64,000 nt of DNA from positions 73,348,976 through 73,412,975 of the forward strand of contig CM070553.1 of NCBI GenBank assembly GCA_036346405.1. Reading direction: 5' to 3'. The stretch is from Phyllostachys edulis. Lineage: Eukaryota; Streptophyta; Magnoliopsida; Poales; Poaceae. This document shows, in pieces, positions 23,212 to 33,479 of this stretch (positions are counted from its first letter, which is position 1; each line of letters opens with the position of its first letter). The notes below the pieces were generated by a model. That model saw nothing but the letters and a program-made list of their open reading frames with translations. It was not told the origin of the DNA and ran no database searches. A program made the position numbers and the translations under genes.

Positions 23212-24775
23212 TGTTGGAAATATGCCCTAGAGGCAATCATAGAGATGATTATATTTCATTATGTTCATGACATTGATAATGTGTTATCTTGTTCCTAGAA
23301 TAATATTGTTAATATTTATTATCAAGTATGTGACTTGGTTGTGAAACTCTATATTTCTGCAATAATTATTCTTATACGATCCCTGGTCGTAAACATATGA
23401 GGACACATATGAATAGACTAGCATATGCATTGGTTGATGACTATGTTTCACGAGTCATAGATATGGAGATATCAAACCAATAATATGGACACATGTTAGA
23501 GAACATGATGTTGGATAAGACCCACATTGAGACACTATTGAGATTGTTATGAATCTATGTGTCGTTAGTTGGTCTCAAGCAATGATGATGTATAATCCTT
23601 AGACCGAGATCAAGATGGTTTCCTACATGTGTAAGAGCACTCTTAGGGGTTGCCAAACGCTACACCGTGAATCGGGTAGTTATAAAGGTAGCTTTGGGTA
23701 TGCTCAAACATGGAGAGGAATGTGACTGGTGGGATATGGGATTTGCCCTCCTAACATAACAGAGAGATGTCTCGGGCCCTCGCAGATCGGATAAAGAAAG
23801 TGCATGGCCATGCCACTAGTAGTCAAGTGTTCGACCACGTAAAGTTATCTCGACACTCGATCGAGAAAGTATTGAAATCCATGGATGACACAACATCTCA
23901 CCGGAGTTCGACGACATCGTGAGGCAAAGGGAGTATACATTTAGTAGAAATGCTTAGTTCGACAGCCACGATCGGTCGATGGAGATACAAGCAAGTCGAG
24001 ATCGGTCGAACGTAATCACAGAGTGGTCAAAACCAAGTCGTAAGGAGTTACGAAGTTGGTCGTGATCAAATACTTAACCGGTCGTATAGAGATAGGACCT
24101 AGTCGTAAGTGATGAGGACTTAGTCGAGATCATATTGCATTAAGGTTCGTCCGATATAATTTGTGTGTATTCGAATCGATATGTTTCGCTAGGAGCCGCT
24201 ATCGACTCGTGATCGGAAACGGTTCCGAATCATAACCGAACTACACATGAACCTACTGAGGTCACACACTTAACGGGTTGAACAAACCAATACGAATACG
24301 ATTCGTAAACGTGTCCGGATAGGATCCGTCACGAGCACTATATAAGGAGGTGCATGAGGCTGTTGGAAAGGATGCGTGAAACACCACCGAAACCCTAGCC
24401 GCCATCTTCCTTAGAGCTCCACCGCGGCGATTTGGGCCGCACACCAGCGTTCGGTTGTTCCTTCCCTGGACGTGTGGATACCGTAGAGGCGCTACTACGA
24501 TTGTTGCGCTTGAGGACGATCCGCGATTTTCACAAGGAACCGCAGACGTTGCTGGAGGAGACGACGATCGCGACCATCGTGATCGACTTTGTCGGACGTT
24601 GGACGATCGACTACGACCACTACATCGACGCTCTTCGCTGGACCAGTGCTCCAACCCTTCTTCCGCCGCTCTGCTGGCTCATGGTAACGATCGTGATCAT
24701 CTACTTGCTTGGCATCCTGGTTCGCGTGGTAGAATTTTGTTTGTAGCTATCGTAGCCTACCTCCGTGACCCAACA
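23212..24775 (+). repeat. 3' LTR of element C
   Basis: 1564 bp, TGTTGG...CCAACA, followed by the target-site duplication cccct. TATA box at 24339-24346. Confidence 0.96.
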
Positions 24776-24780
24776 CCCCT

Positions 24781-25110
24781 TGCCCCGGCGCTATTACCAA
24801 CCCACTAGAAGTGGTTTGAGGCTCACTCGACGCTACACGCGTGTGTTACATGCATATCCTTGACTATACCTCAGCGCTGGGCCTCAAGACCACGGGCGCC
24901 CAGCGCCCTGCAGCCAGATGTCCGAGTGCCCTGGCGATGTGCACAGTGGTTGTCCGAAGCCAAGTCGTCGACTACATCGCCTTTCTCCGAAGCCGAGTCC
25001 TCGAGAAAAGAGAACATAGAAAGTTGGAGTTTTCAGTTTTAATCTTTGCATTTTGCAGATTACAAGCTCAACCGAAGACAAACGATCACATACACCTGGG
25101 CCCTCATGGT
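24781..25110 (+). other. Element B interior resumes right of C
   Basis: Continues the interior of B after the target-site duplication. No motif or coding signal recognised; GC-rich in its second half. Confidence 0.5.
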
Positions 25111-25785
25111 GCCCCGCGCCTCAGGCGCCCACACCTCAGCGCCAGGCTCCGGGGTCTCGGGACCTGAAGCCTCATGCCTCAGGCCTCAGGCCTCGGGGCC
25201 TCGGGACCTCGAAGTCTCGACTCGTGCCCTCAGGCCTCGAGACCCTTGAAGCCTCAAGACTCGAGGCCTCAGGCCTCGGGGCCTCGAGACCTCGGCCTCA
25301 TGCCTCAGGCCCTTAGGGCCTCGGGGCCTCGGGACCTCGGGTCTCGCAGACCCTTGTGCCTCAGGCCTCGAGACCTCGGCTCAGACCTCGAGGCCTCAGG
25401 CCTCAGGCCTCGAGACCTCGGCTCAGACCTCGAGGCCTCAGGCCCTCGGGGCCTCGAGACCTCGGCCTCGGCCCTCGTGCCTCGGGGTCTCGGGACCTGA
25501 AGCCTCATGCCTCGTGTCCTCGGGGCCTCGGGCCTCGGGACCTCGAGTCTCGCAGACCAGGCCCTTGGGACTTCGAGACCTCGGCCTCGCAGACTCGGGG
25601 CCTCAGGCCTCGGGGCCTCAGACCTCGGCCTCGCGCCCACGGGGCCTCAGGAGCCTCATGCCCTCAAGGTCTCGTGGACTCGCAGACTCACGCCCTCGTG
25701 ACTCACGCCCTCGCGTGCCCTCACGTGTCTCGCGGCCTCACGCCTCAAGACGCCTCAAGCCCTCCACTGTCACAAGAAACAAGCA
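25110..25785. repeat. Element B GC-rich short-unit array
   Basis: About 670 bp built from variants of ggcctcggggcctcaggcct and cgagacctcggcctc. Long ORFs appear in several frames of both strands at once only because the repeat lacks stops. They are low-complexity and not genes. Confidence 0.9.
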
Positions 25786-26199
25786 CAAGCCGCATACCAA
25801 CGACTAGATAATAGGCCTCCAAAGCTCGAGCCGCAAGCTAACTAACTGCACGTATACACATCTGCGAAGTTCGGGCAATTTTGATTCAAGAAGAAGCAAA
25901 GAAGAAGAGTGCTTTTGATGGGGACGGGATGGATATACCACCCACTTGAGCCTGAACAAAATGGAGCACACGCCTTATGCATCGTAAATCGCTTTGGCGA
26001 AAGCATTGAGAGATCATCTACATCTCCATTGCACAGCAACATTTGCAAAGAAGGATAGACAACAACTTCTACTGCGGAGACAAACAGAGCATGCAACCTT
26101 AAACTCCCTTCACGACCATCCACTCGATCGGCTACTCCCCATGTCTACAGCTACTACATTGCCACTACTGATTACTCGCTAGCGTAGCACCCAATCGCT
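25786..26199. other. Unassigned B interior
   Basis: About 400 bp of ordinary composition with no motif I recognise and no long reading frame. Confidence 0.4.
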
Positions 26200-27185
26200 C
26201 AAGGCTCAACCGATGGTGACCTGGACGGACTTGGTCTTCTTCTCCGGCGACGGCCGCTTCTTGACGGTGGCCGTGAGCACGCTGCTTCTCGCGCGACGAT
26301 GCCGCTTTATGTCGACGTCCTCCCAAGAAGCGGAACTTGCGGACGAACGCCTCGGCCCTTCGACGCAGCCCACGGGGCTACCACGACGCTTCCACGGACG
26401 CCGCACCTCCGCCTCGCGCCGCCTCCGCCGACTCCCACCGCCGGACTCTGTCGGCCACGGCCGCCGCGACACCTCCGCGGCAGCTTTTCGTCTGGGCCTA
26501 TCAAGACGCCCCGAGCTCACTCGCAAGATGCCCTCGCCGAAAGCACGGTGCCTTGCGGCCCCTTTGTGCTCCCGGCGCCAGCCGCCCGCCCACGCTGGGC
26601 GCCTTAGGTTGCATGAGCGCCCGCTGCCACCTTGTTTCGGAACGCCCCACGACGCCCTATGACCCAAAGCGAGACCGATGACGGTGCGACGCAATGAAGA
26701 GCGCAAGCGGCTTGACCAGGCCGTGGATGCGCGGATCTGTGCACGCCATCGGGCGGCAGCTGGGCGGTGGAGTGGGCGGGCGCCGGTCAGATCGGCAGGA
26801 ACGACGCCACGGCAAGGAAGCTCAAAGCGGCGTTGTTATTATAGAGGAGAAGCAGCCTTGGGGGAGGAAGAGATAGGATGGGCTGTTCAGTCAAAGGTTC
26901 AAAGCAAAAGAACAAGGAAGAAAAAGAAAGAGGCAGCGTGTGCATTCGGTTGAGATTTGAGAAAATGAAGAGAGAGAAAAGCCAACACTAGCCTTGGATT
27001 CCCCCGAAGGAAGAGGCAACCGAGAGAGAGAGGAAAAAGTAAAAAAGAAAGGAGAGGCACTTTGCTGCCTTGGATTCCCATGAAGGATGGTAGTGGCACA
27101 GCAGCTATGACCATATTGTTTCATGTGAAGACAAAGCTGCTGGCACTCACGTAAAAAAAAGAGGAACCTACAAAGAGCTTCTAGT
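26200..27185 (-). other. Gene-like GC-rich segment in element B (candidate captured gene fragment)
   Basis: Unlike the rest of B, this has the layout of a grass gene 5' end read leftward. There is a pyrimidine-rich stretch (27060-26880), a TATA-like CTATAATAA (about 26838-26846 on minus) and an ATG at 26749 (MACTDPRIHGLVKPLALFIA, 30 codons, then a stop). After a frame change, a 166-codon minus ORF (26706-26206) ends TATVKKRPSPEKKTKSVQVT. GC content is high, as in grass first exons. I do not recognise the protein, and the Arg-rich translation may be the wrong frame. LTR elements of this class are known to pick up host segments, but ordinary repeat-derived GC richness is also possible. Confidence 0.35.
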
Positions 27186-27692
27186 TTGCATCCGCTGCCG
27201 GCCAGCAGCACGCTGCTTGGAGACCCCGCTGTAACACCTCCGGACGACCCTCGCCTTCTACGGCTCGCAAGACCTCGCGGCATTGGCGCCCACAAGAACA
27301 TCGTGGTCTCGTATGCCGCTACCACGACCTCGCCATGCCTCACTCCATCGCAAAGATCGCGCTCGTGCCCTCGTGATCCTCACTGCCGCACCTCGCAAAG
27401 ATGCGCCCTCGTGGTGTCGTGCCATTGTGCCCATGTGGCGCCTCGACCTCCGGAGCGCCCACCACCCACACGGCTCCTCGGCGTCTCCTTCGCTTTCACA
27501 GGCCTCGCTGCCACCTCCGCCAAGGCGCCCCTCTCCCAAGTGCCCAATGACACCGTCGCCTAGCGACGCCCACAAGACCGAAGAAGCCTTGCCCGCTGGG
27601 AATGCAACTACTGCTCGTAACCACTGTGACTTTTGAAGTATCAACCTCCGCATGAAAGGCACACTAAGATTGCCCTTTGGCGCTCTCTCAAA
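27186..27692. other. Element B interior, right end
   Basis: GC-rich sequence with repeated words such as cctcgtg, ctcgcaaag and gcgcccac. It resembles the low-complexity style of the left interior rather than a gene; ORFs exist on both strands without motifs. Confidence 0.5.
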
Positions 27693-27710
27693 CACCAAGG
27701 GGGGGGCTAG
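27693..27710 (+). promoter_or_regulatory. Polypurine tract of element B
   Basis: caccaaggggggggctag directly before the 3' LTR, the form usual for Tat/RIRE2-like elements. Confidence 0.88.
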
Positions 27711-28121
27711 TGTTGTAAGAATAATTCATCTATCACACCGACGGGCCCGCCTCAAGACACGACACATGCACTAGAAATGCTATTATGCCTCATAAAAGAC
27801 CTGTAATACCCTCACTTGTACTCATAGTGTAGCTATCCCCAAGGGGTATTTTGTCATTTGTATAGGCTTGGGAGCCTATAAATACCCCATGTATCTCTCC
27901 TTTCAAGGATGGCTCTCTTGAGCAATAAAGAAACATGTTCAAACCGGTGAGCCCTGGGCTCCTCTCCTGAGGTAACCCCCGCTGGCTCACCGACAGAGTA
28001 GGGCGGTCCTCTCTGACCCCAACCTCAGATAAATCCTCGTGTCATTTTTACCTCGTGGACGATGGCCCGTCCGACGGCCGACGCCCACCCCTCACTCGTG
28101 TTTGGTTTTTACACCTACACA
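27711..28121 (+). repeat. 3' LTR of element B
   Basis: 411 bp, starting TGTTGT and ending cctacaca, about 20 bp shorter than the 5' copy through small deletions, mostly in G/C runs. TATA at 27877-27884. Confidence 0.92.
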
Positions 28122-29340
28122 AAGATAAGATGCCAGTCCCAAAGGAGTAATCACAATTCATTGTGACAAGAAGATGGCACATACCATGACCGCCGATCCC
28201 TCGGGATGGTTGGACAAATACCACCGAGAAGAAAGTCACCGACTAGTAAGTCGCTTCAAAGTCGCACCGGTCGAACGACAAGGTCAAAGAGGTTCCTCTA
28301 GACGCAGGGAGCCCTCAAGATCGCTCGCATTGGGGAAACATCCAACCCCAAATAGGAAGACGCCTCATCACCTTCCTCCGAGCTAACGAAATGTTCGCGG
28401 CAAGCATCCGACATGCCCGAGTCCCTGTGGAGGTGATCGAGTATGTGCTAGCTTTACTACCGACAAAGTACCAGAAACAAAAATTACGGAGATTTGCCCT
28501 CGATCGACGAGATGCTATCAAATCGAATTGATAAGCTACTTAAAGCGTGCTTTATAAGAGAGGTCAATCATCCCTAATGGTTGGCTAATCTCGTAATGGT
28601 TAGAAAGTCAAACGGCAAATGGCGATAAAAGGAGACTTTACCGATCTTAATAAAGCTTGTCTAAAAGACAATTTTCCTTTACCTCGCATCGATCGCTTGG
28701 TTGATTCTACCGCAGGTTGTGAGATGTTAAGTTTTCTAGATGCATATTCGGATACCACCGATCAATATGTGTCTAGATGATGAAGGAAAGATCGCTTATT
28801 ACACCATTTGGTATATTTTGCTATGTAAAAATGCCATTTGGTCTAAAAATCTTGGTGCTTCTTTTCAACGCTGATGCAATTGACTTTTTTCATCTCAACT
28901 AGGCCGAAATTTGGAAGCCTATGTTGATGATCTAGTCGTTAAAAGCATGAAGGACTTAATCATATTACCGACCTACAAGAAACATTCGACAACCTCGTAA
29001 AAAATCGCTTAAAACTCAACTCGAGAAGTGTGTGTTCGAATCTCTTCGTAAAATTGCTTGGATTCCTAGTATCTATACGAGGAATCAAGCAAACCGAAAA
29101 AGATAAAGGCTATTCTCCAAATGCCCCCACCACAAGGAAAGAAGTCCAAACTCACGGGTGCATGGTGGCTTGAAGTCGCTTTCATCGCACGACTAGGAGA
29201 AAAGGGACTACCTTTCTTTAAACTCTTAGGAAACACGAAGGTTTTGAGTGGTCGAAAGAGGCAAACATTGCCTTTGAGGATGTCAAGAGGTACCTTACTT
29301 AGTGCTTCCTATTCGTCTCTCCAAGACCGCATTTAAACAC
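28122..29340 (+). pseudogene. Element A protease-RT linker and reverse transcriptase, broken
   Basis: Coding sequence of A resumes after B. KMPVPKGVITIHCDKKMAH is at 28127-28185. The RT N-terminal region follows (ITFLRANEMFA near 28367, KLRRFALDRR near 28478, LLKACFIREVNHP near 28530). The palm domain continues as VMVRKSNGKWR, then ACLKDNFPLPRIDRLVDS, CEMLSFLDAYS (first Asp) and AYVDDLVVKSMKD near 28920 (catalytic D-D). 29040-29330 holds the connection region. Each piece sits in a different frame with intervening stops. The order and wording are those of Tat-lineage gypsy RT. Not functional as written. Confidence 0.87.
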
Positions 29341-30379
29341 TCTTAATTTACCTAGTCGCCACGCCACGTAAAGGAGCGCAAAGATTAGTCGTGGAACGTG
29401 AAAACGCATAACGACCGGTTTACTACGTAAGTGAAGTTTACACGCGCCTAAGGAGCGCTACCCTTAGGTCCAAAAGCTTCTATATGCCCTCCTCATGTCT
29501 TCGAGGAAATCGCGGCATTATTTTCAGCGCACAAAATAGTCAGGTTGCCCGAGTTTCCCTTGGGAGCGATCCTCCGTATTAGGGAAACAACGGACGATGG
29601 CAAAATGGTCACGAACTTGGGGAGTTCGACATCCATTTCGTGGTCCCGAACGGCCGTTAAATCCCAGATCTTGGCAGATTTTGTCCTCGACGGACAAATC
29701 TCAACTGCTCAGATCCCCAAGACGATTCCCACGACCAAAGGGATCTATGTACTTTGACGGTCGCCATTTTAAGTGGCTTGGGGTGGGGTGGTCTCCGTAT
29801 CTCCTAACGGAGAGACCTTAAAGTATGCTATACAATTAAACTTTCGTGCCACTAACAACGTGGGTATCATCAAGGTTTGTTAGTCGGCATACGAGCAAAT
29901 GAAAAGCGCCTCGATTCGTCGACTACTCGTGAGAGGAGACTCTCAACTAGTCATGAATCAAATCGAAAAGAGTACCAAAGGTTTCTAACCCGATAATGTC
30001 TCAGATTTATCGGAAGTGCGTAAGCTAGAAAAGCATTTTTAGGTTTCGAGGCACAATTTATCCTCGAAGGATAATTTCTCACGCACTACCTTGCTCGAAT
30101 AGCTTCTTCCCGATCTCAGAGTACCAAAGGGAGTTTTCTTGAACAACCCGTAAGCCGCCATCGGTCGATGAACTAGAGACACCTCCTATTGAGACGGCTC
30201 TCTAGAATACGAGGATACATGGATGACGCCTATCTATGAGTATCTTCGTAAGGGTTCAAGACTCCAAAGATGATCTCGAGGCGATCGCTTATCCCGAAAA
30301 GCCAAAATGTATACTTTGGTTGAAGGAGTCCTCTATAAACGAGGTATTTCAAGGGGTACTCATGCGATGCATTTCGAGA
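29341..30379 (+). pseudogene. Element A RNase H region, heavily broken
   Basis: Recognisable pieces are VKSQILADFVLDG (about 29656-29694), the MYFDGR start of a Tat-type RNase H with catalytic Asp (about 29747), LKYAIQLNFRATNN (about 29820) and RLLVRGDSQLVMNQI with another catalytic Asp (about 29920-29965). Frames change at least three times. 30080-30379 has no readable domain; it corresponds to the spacer before integrase. Confidence 0.75.
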
Positions 30380-31430
30380 GCTTAAGGATTAACACTCCTT
30401 CACGACATACATGATGGCATCTCAGGAAATCATGCTTCCTACGTAACGCTGGTCAGAAGGCATTTCGACAAGGATTTTATTGGCCAATGCCTTTACGATG
30501 CTAAAGAGTTGGTTAAAAGTGTGTCCAAGGCCGGTTTATAGCAGTGCAAATACACCAACCAAATTTTAGGCATTACAAACAATACTCTATCTTGGCCTTT
30601 TGTGACCGGGGTCTCGATATCCTAGGACCGCTCCCCAAAGCTCCACGAGGTTTCGAAGTTCCTTTTGTGGCTATTGATACGCTCACAAAATGGATTGAAG
30701 CCGAACTCGGATCGATAACAACTAAGCGCAAAACGGTTTATGATGAGATGCGAATTACTCGATTTGGAGTACCGAAGTCTAATAATTACAGATAATGGTG
30801 TAATTTTCAAGCGCAAAATTTCAGGAATTTTGCGACGAGTTGGGTACCAAACTGTGTTATGCTTCTATGGCCCATCCCCAAAGTAATGGGGTAGTCGAAC
30901 GTGCAAACGGCCAAATAATGAGAGGAATTAAGACTCGAGTCTTCGACCAGCTCATCAAACGCTCGCGGGCTTGGGTACAAGAGTTACCCTCTATTATGGG
31001 CAGTTCAGACGACTACCAACCGAGCCTGTGTGAAACACCATTTTTCTAGTCTTCGAGTCAAGCCATGCTTCCACCGAACTAAAGATAAGGTCAACACGAG
31101 TCGAAACTATCAAAGACTCCAACCAGAACAACTTCGAGCAGATGATATTAATCTACTTGAGGAAAGGAGAAACCGTGCCTTAATCCGCTCAAATAGCCTA
31201 CCAACAAGCCCCACGCAGATACTATGATCGTGAAGGTTCAACCTCGCAACCTTGTCAGAGGTGACTTGGTATTGAGGCTCGCCAATCCAAGTTTAATCGA
31301 ACAAACTTTCTCCCAAGTGGGAAGGTCCTTACACGATGGTCGGGTTACTCGTCTGTGGTCGGACGATTGGCAATGGAAGATGGCCAGGTTCTCTCGAACT
31401 CTTGGAACATCGACCAGTTATGCAAGTTTT
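30380..31430 (+). pseudogene. Element A integrase, broken
   Basis: Gypsy integrase. The N-terminal zinc region is faint near 30394-30540 (LHDIHDGISGNHAS, then ECxxC-like remains). The core shows DILGPLPKAPRGFEVPFVAI (30618-30680; first Asp), TRFGVPKS followed by a TDNG-like remnant (about 30763-30800), and MAHPQSNGVVERANGQIM (about 30867-30920; catalytic Glu). RAWVQELPSIMG follows. The end at 31205-31430 carries a weak RxGDLVLR-type C-terminal segment. There is no chromodomain, in agreement with the Tat lineage. Confidence 0.83.
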
Positions 31431-32500
31431 ATGTGTAACCAATCATTCAAACAATAAAGACTCAGGTTCTCTCTACCTCTATTGTCTTACTTTTGAGTAG
31501 TGCTTTCATAATCTTTCGACTATATTCCAAATACCCAGTTTCCTTTATATCGGTCTAAAGGCGTGTAACATCACCTAGTCGAAGCCTCTCCTCTCTGCAT
31601 GTGGTCCTACCCATTAGAAGGAGCTTCCTAGTGTTGACTCGTTACTCACTTTTGCTGCCAACACAAAGAGCTCGGGTTCTATTTAGTCGAAATATTTTTA
31701 AAGCCTCCTCTTTTCACCTTAGTTTATTTCTTCATTTTTTGAAAAATATTCTAAGTCAAGTGCACTTTCTTAGATTTATTCAACCGCTTTTGGGGTATTC
31801 GATTCGTCTCGAATCGGTCGGAGGAAGAAACACATCTAGTCAAAGTCTTCCTCTCAGACGTGGTCCTCGCCCACTAGAAGGAACTTCCTTGCATCGCTCA
31901 GCTTCCTATTCTTGATACCGTGACAGACTTATCGAGTCCTCCAAAGAAGGGCTTAACGAATTTTTGAAGTCCTCTCGATGTTTGTTTAACTCAAGTTGTC
32001 GTTCTCGATTTAATTAATCTAGTCTGAGATGGTGACATCACCTAGTCGAAGACTTTCCTCTCTGACGTGGTCCCCGCCCACTAGAAGGAACTTCCTAGTG
32101 TCGATTCGTTACTACTTTTTCGACCAAAGGCATGATAATCGTGACCAAAAACTATAAGTTAACCAAACCTCTCTGCTTTCATAAACCTTTTTAATATTAT
32201 TTACTTAGTTTGTCTAAACAAACTAAACAAATAGTCGGGGCTAGGATAAAGTTATTAATTTGACTTCAATTCTTAGTCTTTCATTCTGCTTTTCATTCGT
32301 TAATTATCTTTTGAGTTACTAACTACTCGACAAGATGATTTGCAGAAACAAAGATGCATTATATAATACATCAACAAAAGCTTGTTTTTCATGTGTTTTT
32401 ACAAATCACTCAAGAAGGAGAGCCTAGTCGATTTCTTCCAAACATTTTTACCGAAAGTGGTTGCATTTCTTCAATAAGACGACTTGCTTCGCTTGGGCGG
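31431..32500 (+). repeat. Element A 3' noncoding region with three dispersed repeats
   Basis: No coding signal. A unit of about 75-105 bp containing cacctagtcgaag, ctctgacgtggtcc and actagaaggaacttcct occurs three times (about 31557-31661, 31812-31918, 32023-32130), spaced 255 and 211 bp apart and imperfect. tagtcggggctagg at about 32232-32246 resembles a Tat PPT but is not followed by an LTR. Confidence 0.7.
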
Positions 32501-32995
32501 TCAAGTCGACTTCGATTGGTTGCACATTAAGGTGGGGTCATGAGCTTTAAGTTTTGCCAATGCATAACTTATAGCACTTTCGACCGCCTCCTTGATGGAC
32601 TCGCTTTGATTGGCCTTCGAGTGGTCACCAGTTCTTGCAAAGTCCCGACTTATTCCCCAATAGTACTTACGTGAGCAGCTATCGATCATCTTGAGGAGCT
32701 TTTCCTCAAGATGTAGCTCACCAAGTACATTGTTCAGAGTGTGATATTGTCTTAAAGATTAATCTTCATCGCTTCCATGACCTGTTGGGTATAAGTCAAG
32801 CCTCGCTGGTTGTTTGTTTTCACCACTTGTTCGACAAGAATAAGACTAGTCGAGTAAATAAACTTCTAGAGGAGAGAATAAAATAGTCACAGTGTAAAAG
32901 AATTTCTACCGCTAGACGACAATCTAACTTCTCGATTTCGCATTATGAGAAACGATCGCCTTAGCATGCCGCTTCCTTCCATAACTTGACGCCAT
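32501..32995 (-). pseudogene. Candidate antisense ORF between pol and 3' LTR of element A
   Basis: On the strand opposite to gag-pol, an ATG at 32995 opens MASSYGRKRHAKAIVSHNAK, stopping after 22 codons. A second stretch, 32689-32501 (62 codons), reads IDSCSRKYYWGISRDFARTG and ends in AISYALAKLKAHDPTLMC. The composition is protein-like, and the position matches the antisense ORFs described in several Tat-lineage elements (Grande/Retand group). The two parts are separated by stops, so this copy is dead. Function unknown. Confidence 0.45.
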
Positions 32996-33465
32996 CTCGC
33001 TTGCCTTAGCAATGCGATACCTCAAGATAGATCAAAGTCTTACCCCGTAAGTATTTATAATCGCGTGTTTTGGGCCGGAGGCGTGGTATTCCAAAGGTTG
33101 CCACCGCCTCGAACCGCCCAACGGACAAAGTTAACGGTGTTGTTTGAAATTCCACAACGTGTCCGCTCGAGAAAATCAGTTTGTTTTACACCTCAAATGA
33201 AATTACTTCCTTGGTTAGATTCTTTTAACCAAAGGAAATGTCAATCGGAAAGGTTTTTCTTCCGATCACCATGCTATGACCACCTCGTGATCGTAGAAAT
33301 GTTCTACGACTATTTGATAGCCGAAGCAATTTTCTTGACCAAGCATACTTCGGTCAAAGTAGTACACTAATGTCGAAGAGTTTTTCCTTCGACTATCTTT
33401 CTACGATTCTCTCGTGGTTGTAAGACCATCTATAACTCCTTAACCAAGTAAGTTGCTTTCACTTG
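32996..33465 (+). other. Element A pre-PPT region
   Basis: No gene recognised. A plus-strand ORF at 33065-33370 has no motif. Short palindromes of the cgtagaaatgttctacg type occur at 33290-33320. Confidence 0.4.
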
Positions 33466-33479
33466 AAGTGGGGGTTAGA
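33466..33479 (+). promoter_or_regulatory. Polypurine tract of element A
   Basis: gaagtgggggttag directly before the inferred LTR start TGACGAGG. A purine run in front of a TG is the expected form. Confidence 0.65.

Larger units (their letters stand above)
12293..24775 (+). mobile_element. Element C: BARE/RIRE1-like Ty1/copia retrotransposon carrying D
   Basis: Complete element with LTRs at 12293-13857 and 23212-24775, PBS, broken gag, protease, integrase, RT, RNase H and PPT in copia order on the plus strand. A perfect 5-bp target-site duplication, cccct, flanks it (12288-12292 and 24776-24780). The LTR opening TGTTGGAAATATGCCCTAG is the hallmark of the BARE/Angela/RIRE1 group; the 1.56 kb LTR length fits RIRE1, first described from Oryza australiensis. 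Removing D gives an element of about 8.4 kb. It sits inside the internal region of B. Confidence 0.95.
9925..28121 (+). mobile_element. Element B: non-autonomous Dasheng/RIRE2-like LTR element carrying C
   Basis: Two similar LTRs (9925-10355 and 27711-28121), a PBS after the first and a PPT before the second define a plus-strand element. Without C it has about 4.9 kb of internal sequence (10356-12292 and 24781-27710). That sequence shows only a short gag-like start, several tandem repeats and GC-rich segments; no protease, RT or integrase. Short LTRs of about 430 bp, a Tat-type PBS and a repeat-filled interior fit Dasheng-like large retrotransposon derivatives, which depend on proteins from RIRE2-type elements. 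Flanking five-base words differ (gtatt, aagat), but their placement fits a 5-bp duplication slot. Confidence 0.85.

Noticed and set aside
25053..25811. Several overlapping ORFs of 90-150 codons on both strands
   Set aside because: They come from a GC-rich short-unit repeat that lacks stop codons in most frames; the translations are low-complexity Pro/Arg/Ser/Leu.
32232..32246. tagtcggggctagg as the PPT of A
   Set aside because: No LTR starts after it; the PPT at 33466-33479 is followed by TG and by an LTR with a TATA box. It may be a relic PPT.
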